A DNA stretch of 64,000 bases, taken from NCBI RefSeq assembly GCF_029714425.1, contig NZ_CP121668.1, forward strand, positions 1,385,501-1,449,500, given 5' to 3'. Below are positions 44,963-54,545 of the stretch, piece after piece. The notes below the pieces were generated by a model. That model was not told where the DNA came from and did not search any database. It worked only from the letters and a program-made list of their open reading frames with translations. Made by a program: the position numbers and the translations under genes. Source of the DNA: Bradyrhizobium sp. CB2312. GTDB lineage: Bacteria > Pseudomonadota > Alphaproteobacteria > Rhizobiales > Xanthobacteraceae. The first letter of the stretch is position 1. Each line of letters begins with the position of its first letter.

Positions 44963-45051
44963 CTGACATGTCCCCGGCCCGGCCGTGACGGCACGGGCGC
45001 CTGGCATTGGTCGCGGGGAAGGGGGCGTGGGTTCAAAGCGTACACTGCTTC

Positions 45052-45187
45052 ACCTCTCCCCGCTTGCGGGGAGAGGTCGGATCGCTCTTGCGATCCGGGT
45101 GAGGGGGTACAGGTCCCACGCTTATCTCGCGTGTGGAGAGGCCCCTCACCCCAACCCTCTCCCCGTAAGAACGGGGAGAGGGAGAGA
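45052..45187. repeat. palindromic intergenic repeat, family D copy 5
   Basis: Complete copy: CCTCTCCCCGCTTGCGGGGAGAGG, GGATCGCTCTTGCGATCC, GGGTGAGGGGG, then CCCCTCACCCC and CCCCGTAAGAACGGGGAGAGG. The first 70 bases are nearly identical to copy 4, only 770 bases away. Confidence 0.9.
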
Positions 45188-45261
45188 GACATCCCTCCAG
45201 AATCAAAACCGCCGCGCTCCCTTCCGGGAACGCGGCGGCCGGTGATGCTTGGCGCTGGTGC

Positions 45262-45684
45262 TTAGCTGTTACGCAGGCCGTCGGCGGCGCGCTTCCACTG
45301 CGCGACGTTGTCGGAAATCATGCGGGTCGACTTCATTGCGGCCTGGCTGAGCTGGGCGTAGCCGGAGATCTCGCGCTGGACGCGCTGGCCCTCGGCATGG
45401 AGCAGGTCGCGCAGGCTCTCCAACTCGGAGATCAGGTTCTCGATCTCGGCGAGCGAAGTGCCGGCGACGCGCTGGATCAGCGAGTTGACGTTGGTGACGG
45501 TGGCTTCCGCGCTCGGGTCGAGCGGCGGCGCGTCGGTGGTCGGCGTCGCCGGGCGGCGCAGATAGGCGATGTCGTTGCGGACGAAGTCGCGAATGCCGGC
45601 CTCGACCTCGGTCACGGCGGCGAGGTCGTTGTCGACCGTCTCGGTCTCGGTGGATTCGATCTTTTCCGGACGAGTAGCGTTCAT
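45262..45684 (-). CDS. helical, coiled-coil-prone protein of unknown function
   Basis: 140 residues. An acidic N-terminus (ESTETETVDNDLAAVTEVEAG), a Pro-rich middle, then long helices (SLAEIENLISELESLRDLLH, AEGQRVQREISGYAQ, MISDNVAQWKRAADGL) with heptad-like Leu/Ile spacing. No signal peptide or membrane segment, so probably cytoplasmic. I do not recognise the family. About 260 bases separate it from the next gene on the same strand. Confidence 0.72.
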   Translation of the reverse strand: MNATRPEKIESTETETVDNDLAAVTEVEAGIRDFVRNDIAYLRRPATPTTDAPPLDPSAEATVTNVNSLIQRVAGTSLAEIENLISELESLRDLLHAEGQRVQREISGYAQLSQAAMKSTRMISDNVAQWKRAADGLRNS

Positions 45685-45946
45685 CGTTGTTCCCCTGATC
45701 GCGTTGAGCGCAGCGCGAGTGTCCCCGCACGACGGCGTTCTGTGAAGGGACTAGGGCGCCCGATTTTGGCCGCAACTGGGCCAAGATGCGGCAAGGGCGG
45801 ACCATTCGGGGGCTTTGCCGTGGCGTATGGTTAGGGAAGTGTGAACGGCTGCTGTGAAGATGATCCTATCTCTCATTGCGCCTCAATCCTTCGAGACGCG
45901 CTCCTTCGGGCGCCCTCAGGGTGAGGGGAAAGGGTGGAGGCTAGGC

Positions 45947-46864
45947 CTACCAGCTCTTCTTGAAGCCCGCCGTCACGCTCTTGTTGATGGTGCCCTGCGA
46001 GGTCTCGCCGACCGAGCCGGAGACGGTGACGTTGTCGAACAGTTTCTGCTCGGCGCCGACCTTGCGCAGCCATTTGTCGTCGGTGGTCGACAGCGACTGG
46101 CCGGCGCTGATGCTGGTGCCGGTGTCGGTGATGGTGACCTTGGCGGTCTGGTCGGTCTCGTAATTGCGGGTGATGTGGCCGCCGATGCCGGGCACCGCGG
46201 TGGTGCCCTGCTGATTGACGCTGTAGCCGTTCTGGAGCGTCAGCGAGGTGTCGCCCGACAGCGGCACCGACTTGGTCAGCGACGCCCCGAGCTTGCTCTG
46301 CTCGGAGCCGGGATCGACGCGGGCTTCCACCGCAGTCTTGTCCCAGATCGAGCCCGCGCCCGGCGCGGTCGCGGTCGCCCAGGCACTGCCCGAGGATTGC
46401 GGCAGGCTGCCGCCATTGGCGGCCTTCTGTGCCAAGAGCTCGGACATCGTCCTGGGCTCGCTCGTCACCGTCATGTCGGCGCCAATTCGCGTGTCCCAGA
46501 ACTCGAACACCGACTGCTTCACGGTCACCGCCGAGGAGCCGTTGGCGTTGGCGTTCGACGACCAGTTCAGCCCGCTATTGGCCGCGGCCTGGGCGCGCTT
46601 CTTGGCGGCGATGATGTCGTTGAGCGTGCCGGCGTCGATCGCGAGCTGGCTCCAGTCGAGCTTGTCGACGTCGATGCCCTTCATCACGTCGGGATCGTTG
46701 ACGTCTGGGGCCTCGGCCGCCTCAGCCTCCTCGTCGGGCGCTGCGGCCGGGCCGGGCGAGAAGGGCGGAATGATCTGCGCCGAAACCGTCAGCGCCGAGC
46801 CAAAAATGAACACGGCCGCCAGCACCGGCAGCCTGGTCCAGCCAAAACCTGTCGAGAATTCCAT
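45947..46864 (-). CDS. exported protein of unknown function, possible outer-membrane association
   Basis: 305 residues. A signal peptide (LPVLAAVFIFGSALTVSA then Q) is followed by a Pro/Glu/Ala-rich acidic segment and then Ser/Thr/Gly-rich alternating sequence (DTSLTLQNGYSVNQQ, AKVTITDTGTSISAGQSL, NVTVSGSVGETSQG) that ends KSVTAGFKKSW. The strand-like pattern and terminal aromatic residue suggest a beta-rich or barrel-like C-terminus. ATG at 46864; the upstream open frame is discarded. Family unknown. Confidence 0.72.
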   Translation of the reverse strand: MEFSTGFGWTRLPVLAAVFIFGSALTVSAQIIPPFSPGPAAAPDEEAEAAEAPDVNDPDVMKGIDVDKLDWSQLAIDAGTLNDIIAAKKRAQAAANSGLNWSSNANANGSSAVTVKQSVFEFWDTRIGADMTVTSEPRTMSELLAQKAANGGSLPQSSGSAWATATAPGAGSIWDKTAVEARVDPGSEQSKLGASLTKSVPLSGDTSLTLQNGYSVNQQGTTAVPGIGGHITRNYETDQTAKVTITDTGTSISAGQSLSTTDDKWLRKVGAEQKLFDNVTVSGSVGETSQGTINKSVTAGFKKSW

Positions 46865-47137
46865 CGTCCTGCCCGCGAGCCCCGGCGCATGCCGTCCGCC
46901 AATAATATAAGGCGGCCTTCGGTGATGACCATGCGCCATTCGGTCCGCCGGCATAAATGCTGATCTATCGTTGCGAAATTGTGGCAACTCGCGTGGACGC
47001 GAACCAACGGGCCGCGCGAAAAGGCGCGCGCCCAATGACGAGCTCGTGACACGACGGCATCCGGCGGGGCTGGAGGCCAGGACGTCGCGTCAAGCGTCGT
47101 CATCGGTCCCGGAGAGCGGGACCCGTTGGCGTCCCCC

Positions 47138-47578
47138 TCAGCCGGCGCTGGTCATCTTCGGCAGATGAATGGCGCGGCCGAGTGCCTGCTCGACCAGGTC
47201 GAAGGTGTCGATCAGCACGCGCATGCTGATCAGCTTGCCCGCCCTGAACTGCGCGAATTGGGCGACCCGCAAGGAGATCGGTTTGTTGGAATCGAGCGCC
47301 GTCAGCGAATAGCGCAGCATCGAGGCGGCGGAATCGACGCCCAACATGATGCTCTCGCGGTCGAAGCGGCGGACCTGGAAATTGTCGGCAAGCTGGCGGA
47401 TGACCTCGAGCACGGCATCCCGGCCCTGGCGCGCGCCGAGGAACGGAAACATGTCGATCGGACCATAGAGCGCCCACTCGACGTCCTCGTCGATCAGGGC
47501 CTCGATGTCATCGAAATGCCGGTCGTTGATCGCGCGGTGCAACGCGCGCGAGAAACGCCAGAGGCTGTGCTCTGTCAT
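47138..47578 (-). CDS. NTF2-like/SnoaL-like protein, copy 1
   Basis: 146 residues with the cone-shaped NTF2 fold pattern: N-terminal helices (ALHRAINDRHFDDIEALIDE), DVEWALYGP, then strands (AQFAQFRAGKLISMRVLIDT) ending FDLVEQALGR. Such proteins can be enzymes or ligand-binding; no catalytic residues can be assigned. It is a distant paralogue of the gene at 47882 on the same strand, 303 bases away. Confidence 0.82.
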   Translation of the reverse strand: MTEHSLWRFSRALHRAINDRHFDDIEALIDEDVEWALYGPIDMFPFLGARQGRDAVLEVIRQLADNFQVRRFDRESIMLGVDSAASMLRYSLTALDSNKPISLRVAQFAQFRAGKLISMRVLIDTFDLVEQALGRAIHLPKMTSAG

Positions 47579-47781
47579 TTGGGGCAATCCTGAAGCTGGC
47601 TTGCAGAAAAAACGGAAAACAGCCCCATGCACCGCAATGTGCCCCGGGGGCGTTCAACTCATTTGTATGCGAACAAGGTAGGGGATTTCGGCCAAAACGC
47701 AATTCACGTTTTTGCAATGCACAATTGATGGCGTTTTGTGAGATTTACAACAGAACCCCGTAGTTTCCCGGTTTCTGCCTC

Positions 47782-47878
47782 ACCTCTCCCGCTTGCGGGG
47801 AGAGGTCGGCTCGCTCTTGCGATCCGGGTGAGGGGGTACAGATCTCACGGCGACCTGATACGTGGAGAGAGCCCCTCA
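47782..47878. repeat. family D repeat, copy 6, lacking its right arm
   Basis: CCTCTCCCGCTTGCGGGGAGAGG, then GCTCGCTCTTGCGATCCGGGTGAGGGGG, but the right side stops at GAGAGAGCCCCTCA just before the stop of the second NTF2-like gene. It fills the 303-base space between the two NTF2-like genes; the remaining AT-rich piece (47640-47740) probably holds the promoter of the first. Confidence 0.82.
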
Positions 47879-47881
47879 GAC

Positions 47882-48328
47882 TCAGTCCACCCGCTGCCCC
47901 ATGATCAGGGGCCCGATCTCGCGCTCCAGCACCTGCTGCACCAGGTCGTAGGAATCGATGATCTCGCGGATCTGCGAGACCTGCCCGCCGCGGAAGGTGT
48001 AGAACACCGCCATGTCGAACTGCACGATGCGGTCGTTGCTGCGCTTCTTGAAGTAGCCGTGCAGGTAGGTCGCGACCTCGTCGCCGTCGGCGAGGATGTG
48101 CGGCGCCTTGTAGCGGATCTCCGAATAGCGCGACCAGATCGTCTGCCAGAGCTCGCGCAGCTCGGCCTTGCCGTGACGCGGCACCATGTGCGGCAGCACG
48201 TCGATCGGCGCATGGGTGAGGAAGTCGACGTCCTCGGTGCAGCACGACAGCGCGGTATCGAGATCGCCGCGCGCGAAGGCGTCGAGCAAATGCAGCACAC
48301 GCTGCCTATTCAGCTTTTCAACCGTCAT
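47882..48328 (-). CDS. NTF2-like/SnoaL-like protein, copy 2
   Basis: 148 residues. LLDAFARGDLDTALSCCTEDVDF, THAPIDVLPHMVPRHGKAEL and FYTFRGGQVSQIREIIDSYDLVQQVLERE parallel copy 1 (GPIDMFPFLGARQGRDAV, FAQFRAGKLISMRVLIDTFDLVEQAL). ATG at 48328 (MTVEKLN); the open frame continues to 48445 without support. Function unknown. Confidence 0.82.
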   Translation of the reverse strand: MTVEKLNRQRVLHLLDAFARGDLDTALSCCTEDVDFLTHAPIDVLPHMVPRHGKAELRELWQTIWSRYSEIRYKAPHILADGDEVATYLHGYFKKRSNDRIVQFDMAVFYTFRGGQVSQIREIIDSYDLVQQVLEREIGPLIMGQRVD

Positions 48329-48611
48329 GCGGCGCCGCCTTTCCTCGGCCGTGGATTGCAAGGCTATCGCGCGGTGCGCGCGCTTCAATCCGCAAAAACA
48401 CAGGAAAAAAACAGGACAAGCACACAAGGTATGACGCGCGAGCACAATGCCCGGTTCATGGGGTGCAATTGCGGGTTGCTTCTGGATTCACATGCGCGAA
48501 TTCGGCCGCGCCCCGTGACACCCCTGCACGCACCGGCGGGCGCGCCGCGTCAGGGAACCCGGCCCGCTTGCGCCCGTTGAGAACTGGACATCGCTCCGGA
48601 GACATCGATCC

Positions 48612-48848
48612 ATGAAATCCCCGCTTCCCGCCATCGCCGCCGCACTTCTGATGCTCGGCGCGAGCTCCGCCGCCAACGCTAAGGGCTGCATCAAGGGCGC
48701 CGTCGTCGGCGGCGTCGCCGGCCACTATGCCGGCCATCACGGCATGCTCGGCGCCGCTGCCGGCTGCCTCTATGGAAGGCATCATGCGAAGGAGCAGGCG
48801 AAGCAGCAGCAACAGCAGGGTCAGGTGAACGGGCAGGGCAAGCTGTAG
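48612..48848 (+). CDS. small exported glycine-zipper protein
   Basis: 78 residues. Signal peptide (AAALLMLGASSAANA) then a mature 54-residue chain with GAVVGGVAGHYAGHHGMLG, a glycine-zipper pattern, and a Gln-rich tail (KQQQQQGQ). Two cysteines (KGCIKG, AGCLYG) could pair. It resembles other small rhizobial envelope proteins, possibly acting by association with the envelope, but no function is known. Confidence 0.75.
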   Translation: MKSPLPAIAAALLMLGASSAANAKGCIKGAVVGGVAGHYAGHHGMLGAAAGCLYGRHHAKEQAKQQQQQGQVNGQGKL

Positions 48849-48891
48849 CGCTGGTCGTTCTCGTGCGAGTCAGGCGGCCACCACTCTCTCA

Positions 48892-48999
48892 CTCCCTCCC
48901 CCCTTGCGGGGGAGGGGCGGGGAGAGGGGTGGCCACGAACGCTGACCTCTCCCGGAGCCACCCCTCTCCCTAGCCCTCCCCCGCAAGGGGGGAGGGAAC
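48892..48999. repeat. family D-like palindromic repeat, copy 7 (divergent)
   Basis: CCCTCCCCCCTTGCGGGGGAGGG at the left and CCCTCCCCCGCAAGGGGGGAGGG at the right, with an inner GGAGAGGGGTGG / CCACCCCTCTCC pair. It occupies much of the 306 bases between the glycine-zipper gene and the next membrane-protein gene; the rest (49000-49140) shows nothing recognisable. Confidence 0.85.
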
Positions 49000-49154
49000 G
49001 CAGCGGAGTTCGTCGCTACATTCGCGCGAACGGCGAAGCCGTAAGACTCTGAAGCATCCACACTTGTTCGGCGCCCAAAGGCACGTGACCCATCTCACAT
49101 CACCTCTCCCGTGGAGCAGCTAACGTCACGTGCATGTCATCAGGGAGACATGCC

Positions 49155-49544
49155 ATGGCCGCCACCATCGCCGCCGCGAGAAAGTCCCGCCTCCACAACG
49201 CGCTCGAAGGCCTCGCGCTGACCGCGACGCTGCAGAGCTTCCCGACCTTCGCCGCTGCGGCCTTCCTGCTCAAGCTCGTCGGCAACCACGACCTCGTCGG
49301 CGACCCCGGCGTCGCCATCTTCGTCGCCGTGGCATCGCTCGCCCACGCGATGTTAGCTGTGACCCTCGGCCCGAGCTTCCCGGCCTTCTTCAAGACCGTC
49401 TACGAGCCGAAATTCTTCGAGGCCCATCTGTCGCTCTCCGACAAGATCATCGCCTGGCGCACCCAGCCGGTCGCGTCACTTCAGCTCGTGACCATCGTGC
49501 TGTTGCTGTCGGTGATGGCGGTGGTGACGGCGAGCGTGGGGTAG
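49155..49544 (+). CDS. small membrane protein of unknown function
   Basis: 129 residues with three hydrophobic segments (about 30-50, 57-77 and 107-127). MAATIAAARKSRLHNALEG starts it at 49155 with GGGAGA seven bases upstream; an ATG at 49134 would add seven residues. TLGPSFPAFFKTVYEPKFF is a conserved-looking cytoplasmic or periplasmic loop. Family not recognised. Confidence 0.72.
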   Translation: MAATIAAARKSRLHNALEGLALTATLQSFPTFAAAAFLLKLVGNHDLVGDPGVAIFVAVASLAHAMLAVTLGPSFPAFFKTVYEPKFFEAHLSLSDKIIAWRTQPVASLQLVTIVLLLSVMAVVTASVG

Positions 49545-49561
49545 GGGGACATCTCTCCGCC

Positions 49562-49600
49562 GTCATTCCGGGGCGCCGCGAAGCGGCGAGCCCGGAATCC
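49562..49600. repeat. family B half repeat, copy 5
   Basis: GTCATTCCGGGGCGCCGCG with GCGGCGAGCCCGGAATCC only; the right arm (CCCCGGAATGAC) is missing, so the element is truncated between the membrane protein gene and uvrB. Confidence 0.8.
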
Positions 49601-49626
49601 ATAACCACGAATGGCGCCGCTGCGCC

Positions 49627-52593
49627 CTACCTCTTCTTCCACCCGCCCCTTCGCCCCGGCACGCCACCCGTCGACTTCGGCGCGGGCCCGAACTCCGGCC
49701 CGGACTGCCTTGAGTCCGTCGGCTGGATGATCCGGCTCGTACTTCCGAACGGCTTTGCCGGCAGCGCCGGGCTTGGCCGGTAGGGCAGGGATTCCGGGCC
49801 GTGCATCTCGTCGAGATGCGGCTTGTGCACGCGTGAGCCCTTGCCGCCGCCGGCCTTGAGCGCGGTTGCTGCGCTCTTGTTCTTCATGGCGCTGACGGGG
49901 AGGTTCGCGGCGTCGCCGTACTTCTTGGCGCCCGCATAGGCGCCGGCCTTGCTCTGCACCGCGCGCTGTTTTGCGGTGGGATCGTCCACCACCGCAAGCT
50001 CCGTCGCGCGCAGGCGCTTCACTTCGTCGCGCAGGCGGGCGGCTTCCTCGAAGTTCAGGTCGGCGGCGGCCTCGCGCATGCGCGTTTCCAGATCAGCGAG
50101 CACGGCTTCAAAATTGTGACCGATCGAGATGACGTCGTCGGTCATGTCGTGGCCGCCGACCTCGACCAGCACATGGTCGCGCTCGTAGACGGAGTTGAGG
50201 ATGTCGCCGATCTGCTTCTTCACGCTCTCCGGCGTGATGCCGTTGGCGTTGTTGTACTCGACCTGCTTCTCGCGGCGGCGGTTGGTCTCGGCGATGGCGC
50301 GCTCCATCGAGCCGGTCATGCTGTCGGCATAGAGGATCACCTTGCCGTCGACGTTGCGCGCGGCGCGGCCGATGGTCTGGATCAGCGAGGTCTCGCTGCG
50401 CAAAAAGCCTTCCTTGTCGGCATCGAGGATCGCGACCAGCGCGCATTCGGGAATGTCGAGGCCTTCGCGCAAGAGGTTGATGCCGACGAGCGCGTCGAAC
50501 GCGCCCAAGCGCAGATCGCGGATGATTTCGATGCGCTCGATGGTGTCGATGTCCGAGTGCATGTAGCGGACGCGAATGCCCTGCTCGTGCAGATATTCGG
50601 TGAGGTCCTCCGCCATGCGTTTTGTGAGAACGGTGATCAGTGAGCGATAGCCGGCCTGCGCGGTGGCGCGGACCTCGCCGACGAGATCGTCGACCTGGGT
50701 GCGGGCCGGACGAATGTCGACCGGCGGATCGATCAGCCCGGTCGGGCGAATGACCTGCTCGACGAACACGCCGCCGCTCTCATTCAGCTCCCAGCCGCTC
50801 GGCGTCGCCGACACCGCAACCGTCTGCGGCCGCATCATGTCCCACTCCTCGAACCGGAGCGGGCGGTTGTCCATGCAGGACGGCAGGCGGAAACCGTATT
50901 CGGCCAGAGTCGCCTTGCGGCGGAAGTCGCCGCGGAACATGGCGCCGATCTGCGGGATGGTGACGTGGCTCTCGTCGGCGAAGATCAGCGCGTTGTCGGG
51001 GACGTATTCGAACAGCGTCGGCGGCGGCTCGCCGGGGCGGCGGCCGGTGAGATAGCGCGAATAGTTCTCGATGCCGGCGCAGCTTCCGGTCGCCTCCATC
51101 ATCTCGAGGTCGAAGGTGGTGCGTTGTTCCAGCCGCTGGGCTTCCAGCAGACGACCCTGATCATGCAGCTGGTCGAGCCGCTGCTTCAATTCGAACTTGA
51201 TCGACTTGATCGCCTGAACCAGCGTCGGGCGCGGCGTCACATAGTGCGAATTGGCGTACATCTTGATGAATTCGAGCTCGTCCTGCTTGTGGCCGGTGAG
51301 CGGGTCGAACTCCTCGATCTGTTCGATGGTGTCGCCGAACAAATTCACGCGCCAGGCGCGGTCCTCATAGTGCGCCGGGAAGATGTCGATGACGTCGCCG
51401 CGGACACGGAAGGTGCCGCGGGTAAAATCGGCCTGGGTGCGCTTGTACTGGAGCGCGACCAGGTCGGCGATCAGCTGGCGCTGGTCGATGCGCTCGCCCT
51501 TCTTCAGCGCGAAGGTCATCGCGGTGTAGGTCTCGACCGAGCCGATACCGTAGATGCAGGACACCGAGGCGACGATGATGACGTCGTCGCGTTCGAGCAG
51601 CGCGCGCGTCGCCGAGTGGCGCATGCGGTCGATCTGCTCGTTGATGGATGAATCCTTCTCGATGTAGGTGTCCGTACGAGGGACATACGCTTCCGGCTGA
51701 TAATAGTCGTAATACGAGACGAAATACTCGACCGCGTTGTCCGGAAAAAAGTTCTTGAACTCGCCGTAGAGCTGGGCGGCGAGCGTCTTGTTCGGCGCGA
51801 GGATCAGCGCAGGGCGCTGCGTTGCCTCGATCACCTTGGCCATGGTGTAGGTCTTGCCGGAGCCGGTGACGCCGAGCAGCACTTGGCTGCGGTCGTTGCG
51901 CTCGATGCCCTCGACCAGCTCCTTGATCGCGGTCGGCTGATCGCCGCGCGGCTCATAGGACGACTTGATCTCGAAGCGCACGCCGCCTTCGGACTTTTCC
52001 GGGCGCGGCGGGCGGTGCGGCGTCCACACCTTCATGGAGCCGTCGTCCTTGCGGAACTCCGGCCGGCCTTCGCGGATCAGCGATTCCAGGGCATCGGCGG
52101 TCGCCTTGACGCCGAGCGCCTCCATCTTGGAGCGCGGCGGACGCGCCAGCGCTTCGGCGTCATCCTCCTCGGTAGGAAGGCCGAGCTGCCGCGCCAATTC
52201 CGGATCGAGCGTCGGGATCGTGGCCGCGGTGCCGTAATTGGCCTGCGGTGCCTCGTCGAAACCCTCGGTCGAGACGCGCGCCCCCGGCGGCTGCGGGTTG
52301 GGCCGCAGCGGCATCGGCTTGGCCGTGTCTTTGGCCGTGTCCTGCGGAAACTCCTTCGGCGTCGAGGCGCGCGCGCGATGGGCGGCGGCCTCGCCGCCAG
52401 CGCGGCGGTCGCGCGAATTGTCCGGCGGCGGCTGCAGCCCGGTGCCCGATCCCAGCCCGGCATCGCCGCGATTGATCGCGGGATTCAGCAGCTCGGCCAG
52501 CGCCGGTCCGATCGGCTGCACGTCGGGCCGATGAGCCTTCGAATTCGGTGCTTTGGATTTCGGGGATTTCGGGGGAGCAGGTTTCTTCGCCAT
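49627..52593 (-). CDS. uvrB: UvrABC excinuclease subunit B, with a ~205-residue N-terminal extension
   Basis: 988 residues against about 670 in E. coli. The helicase core begins at [21 protein letters not shown] (about 207) with Walker [11 protein letters not shown]; the beta-hairpin region [19 protein letters not shown] segment [10 protein letters not shown] and the C-terminal UVR motif ([20 protein letters not shown]) are intact. The first ~205 residues are Pro/Ala/Arg-rich and look disordered, and about 100 more basic residues follow the UVR motif. It hands damaged DNA from UvrA to UvrC; uvrC is at 15.7 kb. Confidence 0.96.
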   Translation of the reverse strand: MAKKPAPPKSPKSKAPNSKAHRPDVQPIGPALAELLNPAINRGDAGLGSGTGLQPPPDNSRDRRAGGEAAAHRARASTPKEFPQDTAKDTAKPMPLRPNPQPPGARVSTEGFDEAPQANYGTAATIPTLDPELARQLGLPTEEDDAEALARPPRSKMEALGVKATADALESLIREGRPEFRKDDGSMKVWTPHRPPRPEKSEGGVRFEIKSSYEPRGDQPTAIKELVEGIERNDRSQVLLGVTGSGKTYTMAKVIEATQRPALILAPNKTLAAQLYGEFKNFFPDNAVEYFVSYYDYYQPEAYVPRTDTYIEKDSSINEQIDRMRHSATRALLERDDVIIVASVSCIYGIGSVETYTAMTFALKKGERIDQRQLIADLVALQYKRTQADFTRGTFRVRGDVIDIFPAHYEDRAWRVNLFGDTIEQIEEFDPLTGHKQDELEFIKMYANSHYVTPRPTLVQAIKSIKFELKQRLDQLHDQGRLLEAQRLEQRTTFDLEMMEATGSCAGIENYSRYLTGRRPGEPPPTLFEYVPDNALIFADESHVTIPQIGAMFRGDFRRKATLAEYGFRLPSCMDNRPLRFEEWDMMRPQTVAVSATPSGWELNESGGVFVEQVIRPTGLIDPPVDIRPARTQVDDLVGEVRATAQAGYRSLITVLTKRMAEDLTEYLHEQGIRVRYMHSDIDTIERIEIIRDLRLGAFDALVGINLLREGLDIPECALVAILDADKEGFLRSETSLIQTIGRAARNVDGKVILYADSMTGSMERAIAETNRRREKQVEYNNANGITPESVKKQIGDILNSVYERDHVLVEVGGHDMTDDVISIGHNFEAVLADLETRMREAAADLNFEEAARLRDEVKRLRATELAVVDDPTAKQRAVQSKAGAYAGAKKYGDAANLPVSAMKNKSAATALKAGGGKGSRVHKPHLDEMHGPESLPYRPSPALPAKPFGSTSRIIQPTDSRQSGPEFGPAPKSTGGVPGRRGGWKKR

Positions 52594-52684
52594 GAGCCGA
52601 ATATGGGACGAGTCCGCCCCTCAATAAAGGGCGAATGACCCACCATGCTCAGGCTGCTGACAGCAGGTTGGCAGCAGGACCCGC

Positions 52685-52915
52685 TCACGCCGCCGGCAGC
52701 GGGCCCTCGTCGTCCCCGGCCGCCTGATGCGGTTTCAGGATGTCGAGGTGGATGCCTCCGCAATCGGTGCAGCGCATGGTCCAGTACTCGCATCCGGCGC
52801 GGCCGCCGATCACACGGAGCACCGCGAGATCGCCGTTGCATTCCGGGCATTTCGACAACACGCTGCGGGTGTGGATCCGAGGCCGCGGTGTGTCTTCGAA
52901 TTCCATGACTGACAT
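52685..52915 (-). CDS. small zinc-ribbon-like protein
   Basis: 76 residues. CPEC (Cys23, Cys26) and CTDC (Cys49, Cys52), plus Cys42, make a likely zinc ribbon; the rest is short and polar. ATG at 52915 (MSVMEFED) has AGGGA eight bases upstream. Probably a nucleic-acid or protein-binding cytoplasmic protein; no family name recognised. Confidence 0.72.
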   Translation of the reverse strand: MSVMEFEDTPRPRIHTRSVLSKCPECNGDLAVLRVIGGRAGCEYWTMRCTDCGGIHLDILKPHQAAGDDEGPLPAA

Positions 52916-52961
52916 GACCGGTTCCCTGCTTTACCCCGCTGCTGGTCCCTCGGAAATCCGC

Positions 52962-53186
52962 CTATTCGTCGTCGCTGTCGGCGCGCCGGCGGAAGCGATC
53001 GATGTGGTGCTTGGCGTCGGCAATCGCGGCGTCGCTGTTGGGCCAGGCGAAGCCGACTTCCATGGCCGGAAACAGCACGCCGTCGATGGCAAGCGGGCTG
53101 AAATCGGCGCGCCGGATCCGGGCATGCCAGAGGCCTTTGCCAGCCTCGAAGGATTCAATGTCAAAGCCGTCGTAGAGGGTCGTCAT
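52962..53186 (-). CDS. small protein of unknown function
   Basis: 74 residues: MTTLYDGFDIESFEAGKGLWHARIRRAD begins with a short beta-rich start, then VLFPAMEVGFAWPNSDAAIADAKHHIDRF, an alternating strand-helix pattern. It may be a compact single-domain fold. No family recognised. It lies 46 bases before the zinc-ribbon gene on the same strand and may share its transcript. Confidence 0.68.
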   Translation of the reverse strand: MTTLYDGFDIESFEAGKGLWHARIRRADFSPLAIDGVLFPAMEVGFAWPNSDAAIADAKHHIDRFRRRADSDDE

Positions 53187-53318
53187 TTGTAGTCCCCAAA
53201 TGCTCTTGTCGGAGGGTTAGAGGACCACGTTTGCCGATTTCGGTATGTGAAGCCGTTCACATGCGGTCCGGCTTTTTCACCCGTACGGGTGAGGGGCCGG
53301 AGCGTTTGGAAGCTGGAA

Positions 53319-54233
53319 CTAGCCGCGTGCGGTAGCCCGGCCGAGCCGCCGCGGCCGGGCTGCGGGTTCCGATGCGACGCGCATGATCCAGCGGCGGAAC
53401 GCGGCGAAGTCGCGCTGCTCGGTCTGGAAGCTGCGATAGACGAGATACCAGCGCATGCCTTTGGGCACCGAGAGATCGAATGGCGCGACCAGCCGGCCGG
53501 CGGCGATGTCGTCGTCGATATAGGGCCGGATGCCCATGGCGACGCCGAGCCCGTCGGCGGCAGCTTGCAGCGCCTGGCCGTAGAACTGGAACTCGGGTCC
53601 GCGTGGATTGATGCGCGTGAGGTTCGCGGCCTTCAGCCAGATCGGCCAGTCCTCCGGCGAATGTTCGACGCGGATCAGGCTCGGACCTTTGAGGTCGGCC
53701 GGGCGCTTCAACGACGTGGCGAGGCGTGGCACGCAGACCGGCGTAAGGTCGCCGGCGAATAGCGGCTCCGCGACCAAGCCCGGCCAGTCGCCGGTGCCGA
53801 GCTTGATGCCGCAGCTCCAGTCCTCGCCGAACGGCACCGAGGCGCCGCCGGTGGTGAAGCGCACCTCGATGTCGGGCTCCTCGCTGCGAAACTCCGACAG
53901 GCGCGGGATCAGCCAGCGCATCGCGAAGGTGTGGCCGACACCGATGGTCAGCACGCGCATGCCGGACGGCGCCGTCACCTGCGCGGTGAGGCTGGCCAGC
54001 GCGTCGAAGATCGGCGTCAGCCCGCTCTGATAGGCGCGGCCGGCCTGCGTCAGCACCAGCCGGTTGGCCTTGCGCTCGAACAGCGCGACGCCGAGCCGCT
54101 CTTCCAGCAGATGCACCATGCGGCTGACCGCGGCCGCTGACACGCTGAGCTCGAGCCCGGCCGCCGCAAAGCTGCCGGTCCGCGCCGCCGCCTCGAATGC
54201 CTTGATGCCGTTGAGAAACAGCAGCCGCCGCAA
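53319..54233 (-). CDS. LysR-family transcriptional regulator (GcvA-like)
   Basis: 304 residues. Helix-turn-helix: NGIKAFEAAARTGSFAAAG, LSVSAAAVSRMVHLLEERLG, ALFERKANRLVLTQAG, typical of the GcvA branch. The C-terminal ligand domain follows. I place the start at a TTG (54233) with GAGGG upstream, since the frame to 54401 adds 56 residues that run into repeat sequence. The ligand is unknown. It is divergent from the TauE-like permease gene, which it may control. Confidence 0.87.
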   Translation of the reverse strand: MRRLLFLNGIKAFEAAARTGSFAAAGLELSVSAAAVSRMVHLLEERLGVALFERKANRLVLTQAGRAYQSGLTPIFDALASLTAQVTAPSGMRVLTIGVGHTFAMRWLIPRLSEFRSEEPDIEVRFTTGGASVPFGEDWSCGIKLGTGDWPGLVAEPLFAGDLTPVCVPRLATSLKRPADLKGPSLIRVEHSPEDWPIWLKAANLTRINPRGPEFQFYGQALQAAADGLGVAMGIRPYIDDDIAAGRLVAPFDLSVPKGMRWYLVYRSFQTEQRDFAAFRRWIMRVASEPAARPRRLGRATARG

Positions 54234-54359
54234 TTGCCCGACCCTCAGGAAAGCTGATGCCAGGCCAAGATAACTCAGTTTGCGCGAGGTGAGCAAGCGA
54301 GGCAGAAATATCAACGTAATTCGGGCTGATTTGTTGAAGGCGGAGCGCGGCCCCTTCGC

Positions 54360-54497
54360 CTCTCCCCGCGCGCGGGGAGAGGCCGGAATTTGCGCAAGCA
54401 AATTCCGGGTGAGGGGGACTCTCCGCGAGTCTCACTGCTTCCGTCCCCGCGGAGACTCCCCCTCACCCCACCCTCTCCCCGCAAGCGGGGCGAGGGA
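54360..54497. repeat. palindromic intergenic repeat, family D copy 8
   Basis: CCTCTCCCCGCGCGCGGGGAGAGG, the palindrome GGAATTTGCGCAAGCAAATTCC, GGTGAGGGGGA, then TCCCCCTCACCCC and CCTCTCCCCGCAAGCGGGG. It lies between the divergent LysR and permease genes, a 312-base space that must also contain their promoters. Confidence 0.88.
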
Positions 54498-54545
54498 GTG
54501 AAACAGTCTGCGTCCCTTACGTGCCCTCTACAGGAGAACCCCTAC

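Noticed and set aside
52160..52624. 154-codon minus-strand alternative frame in the uvrB N-terminal extension
   Set aside because: Out-of-frame reading of a low-complexity part; the uvrB frame continues across it and no motif supports the alternative.
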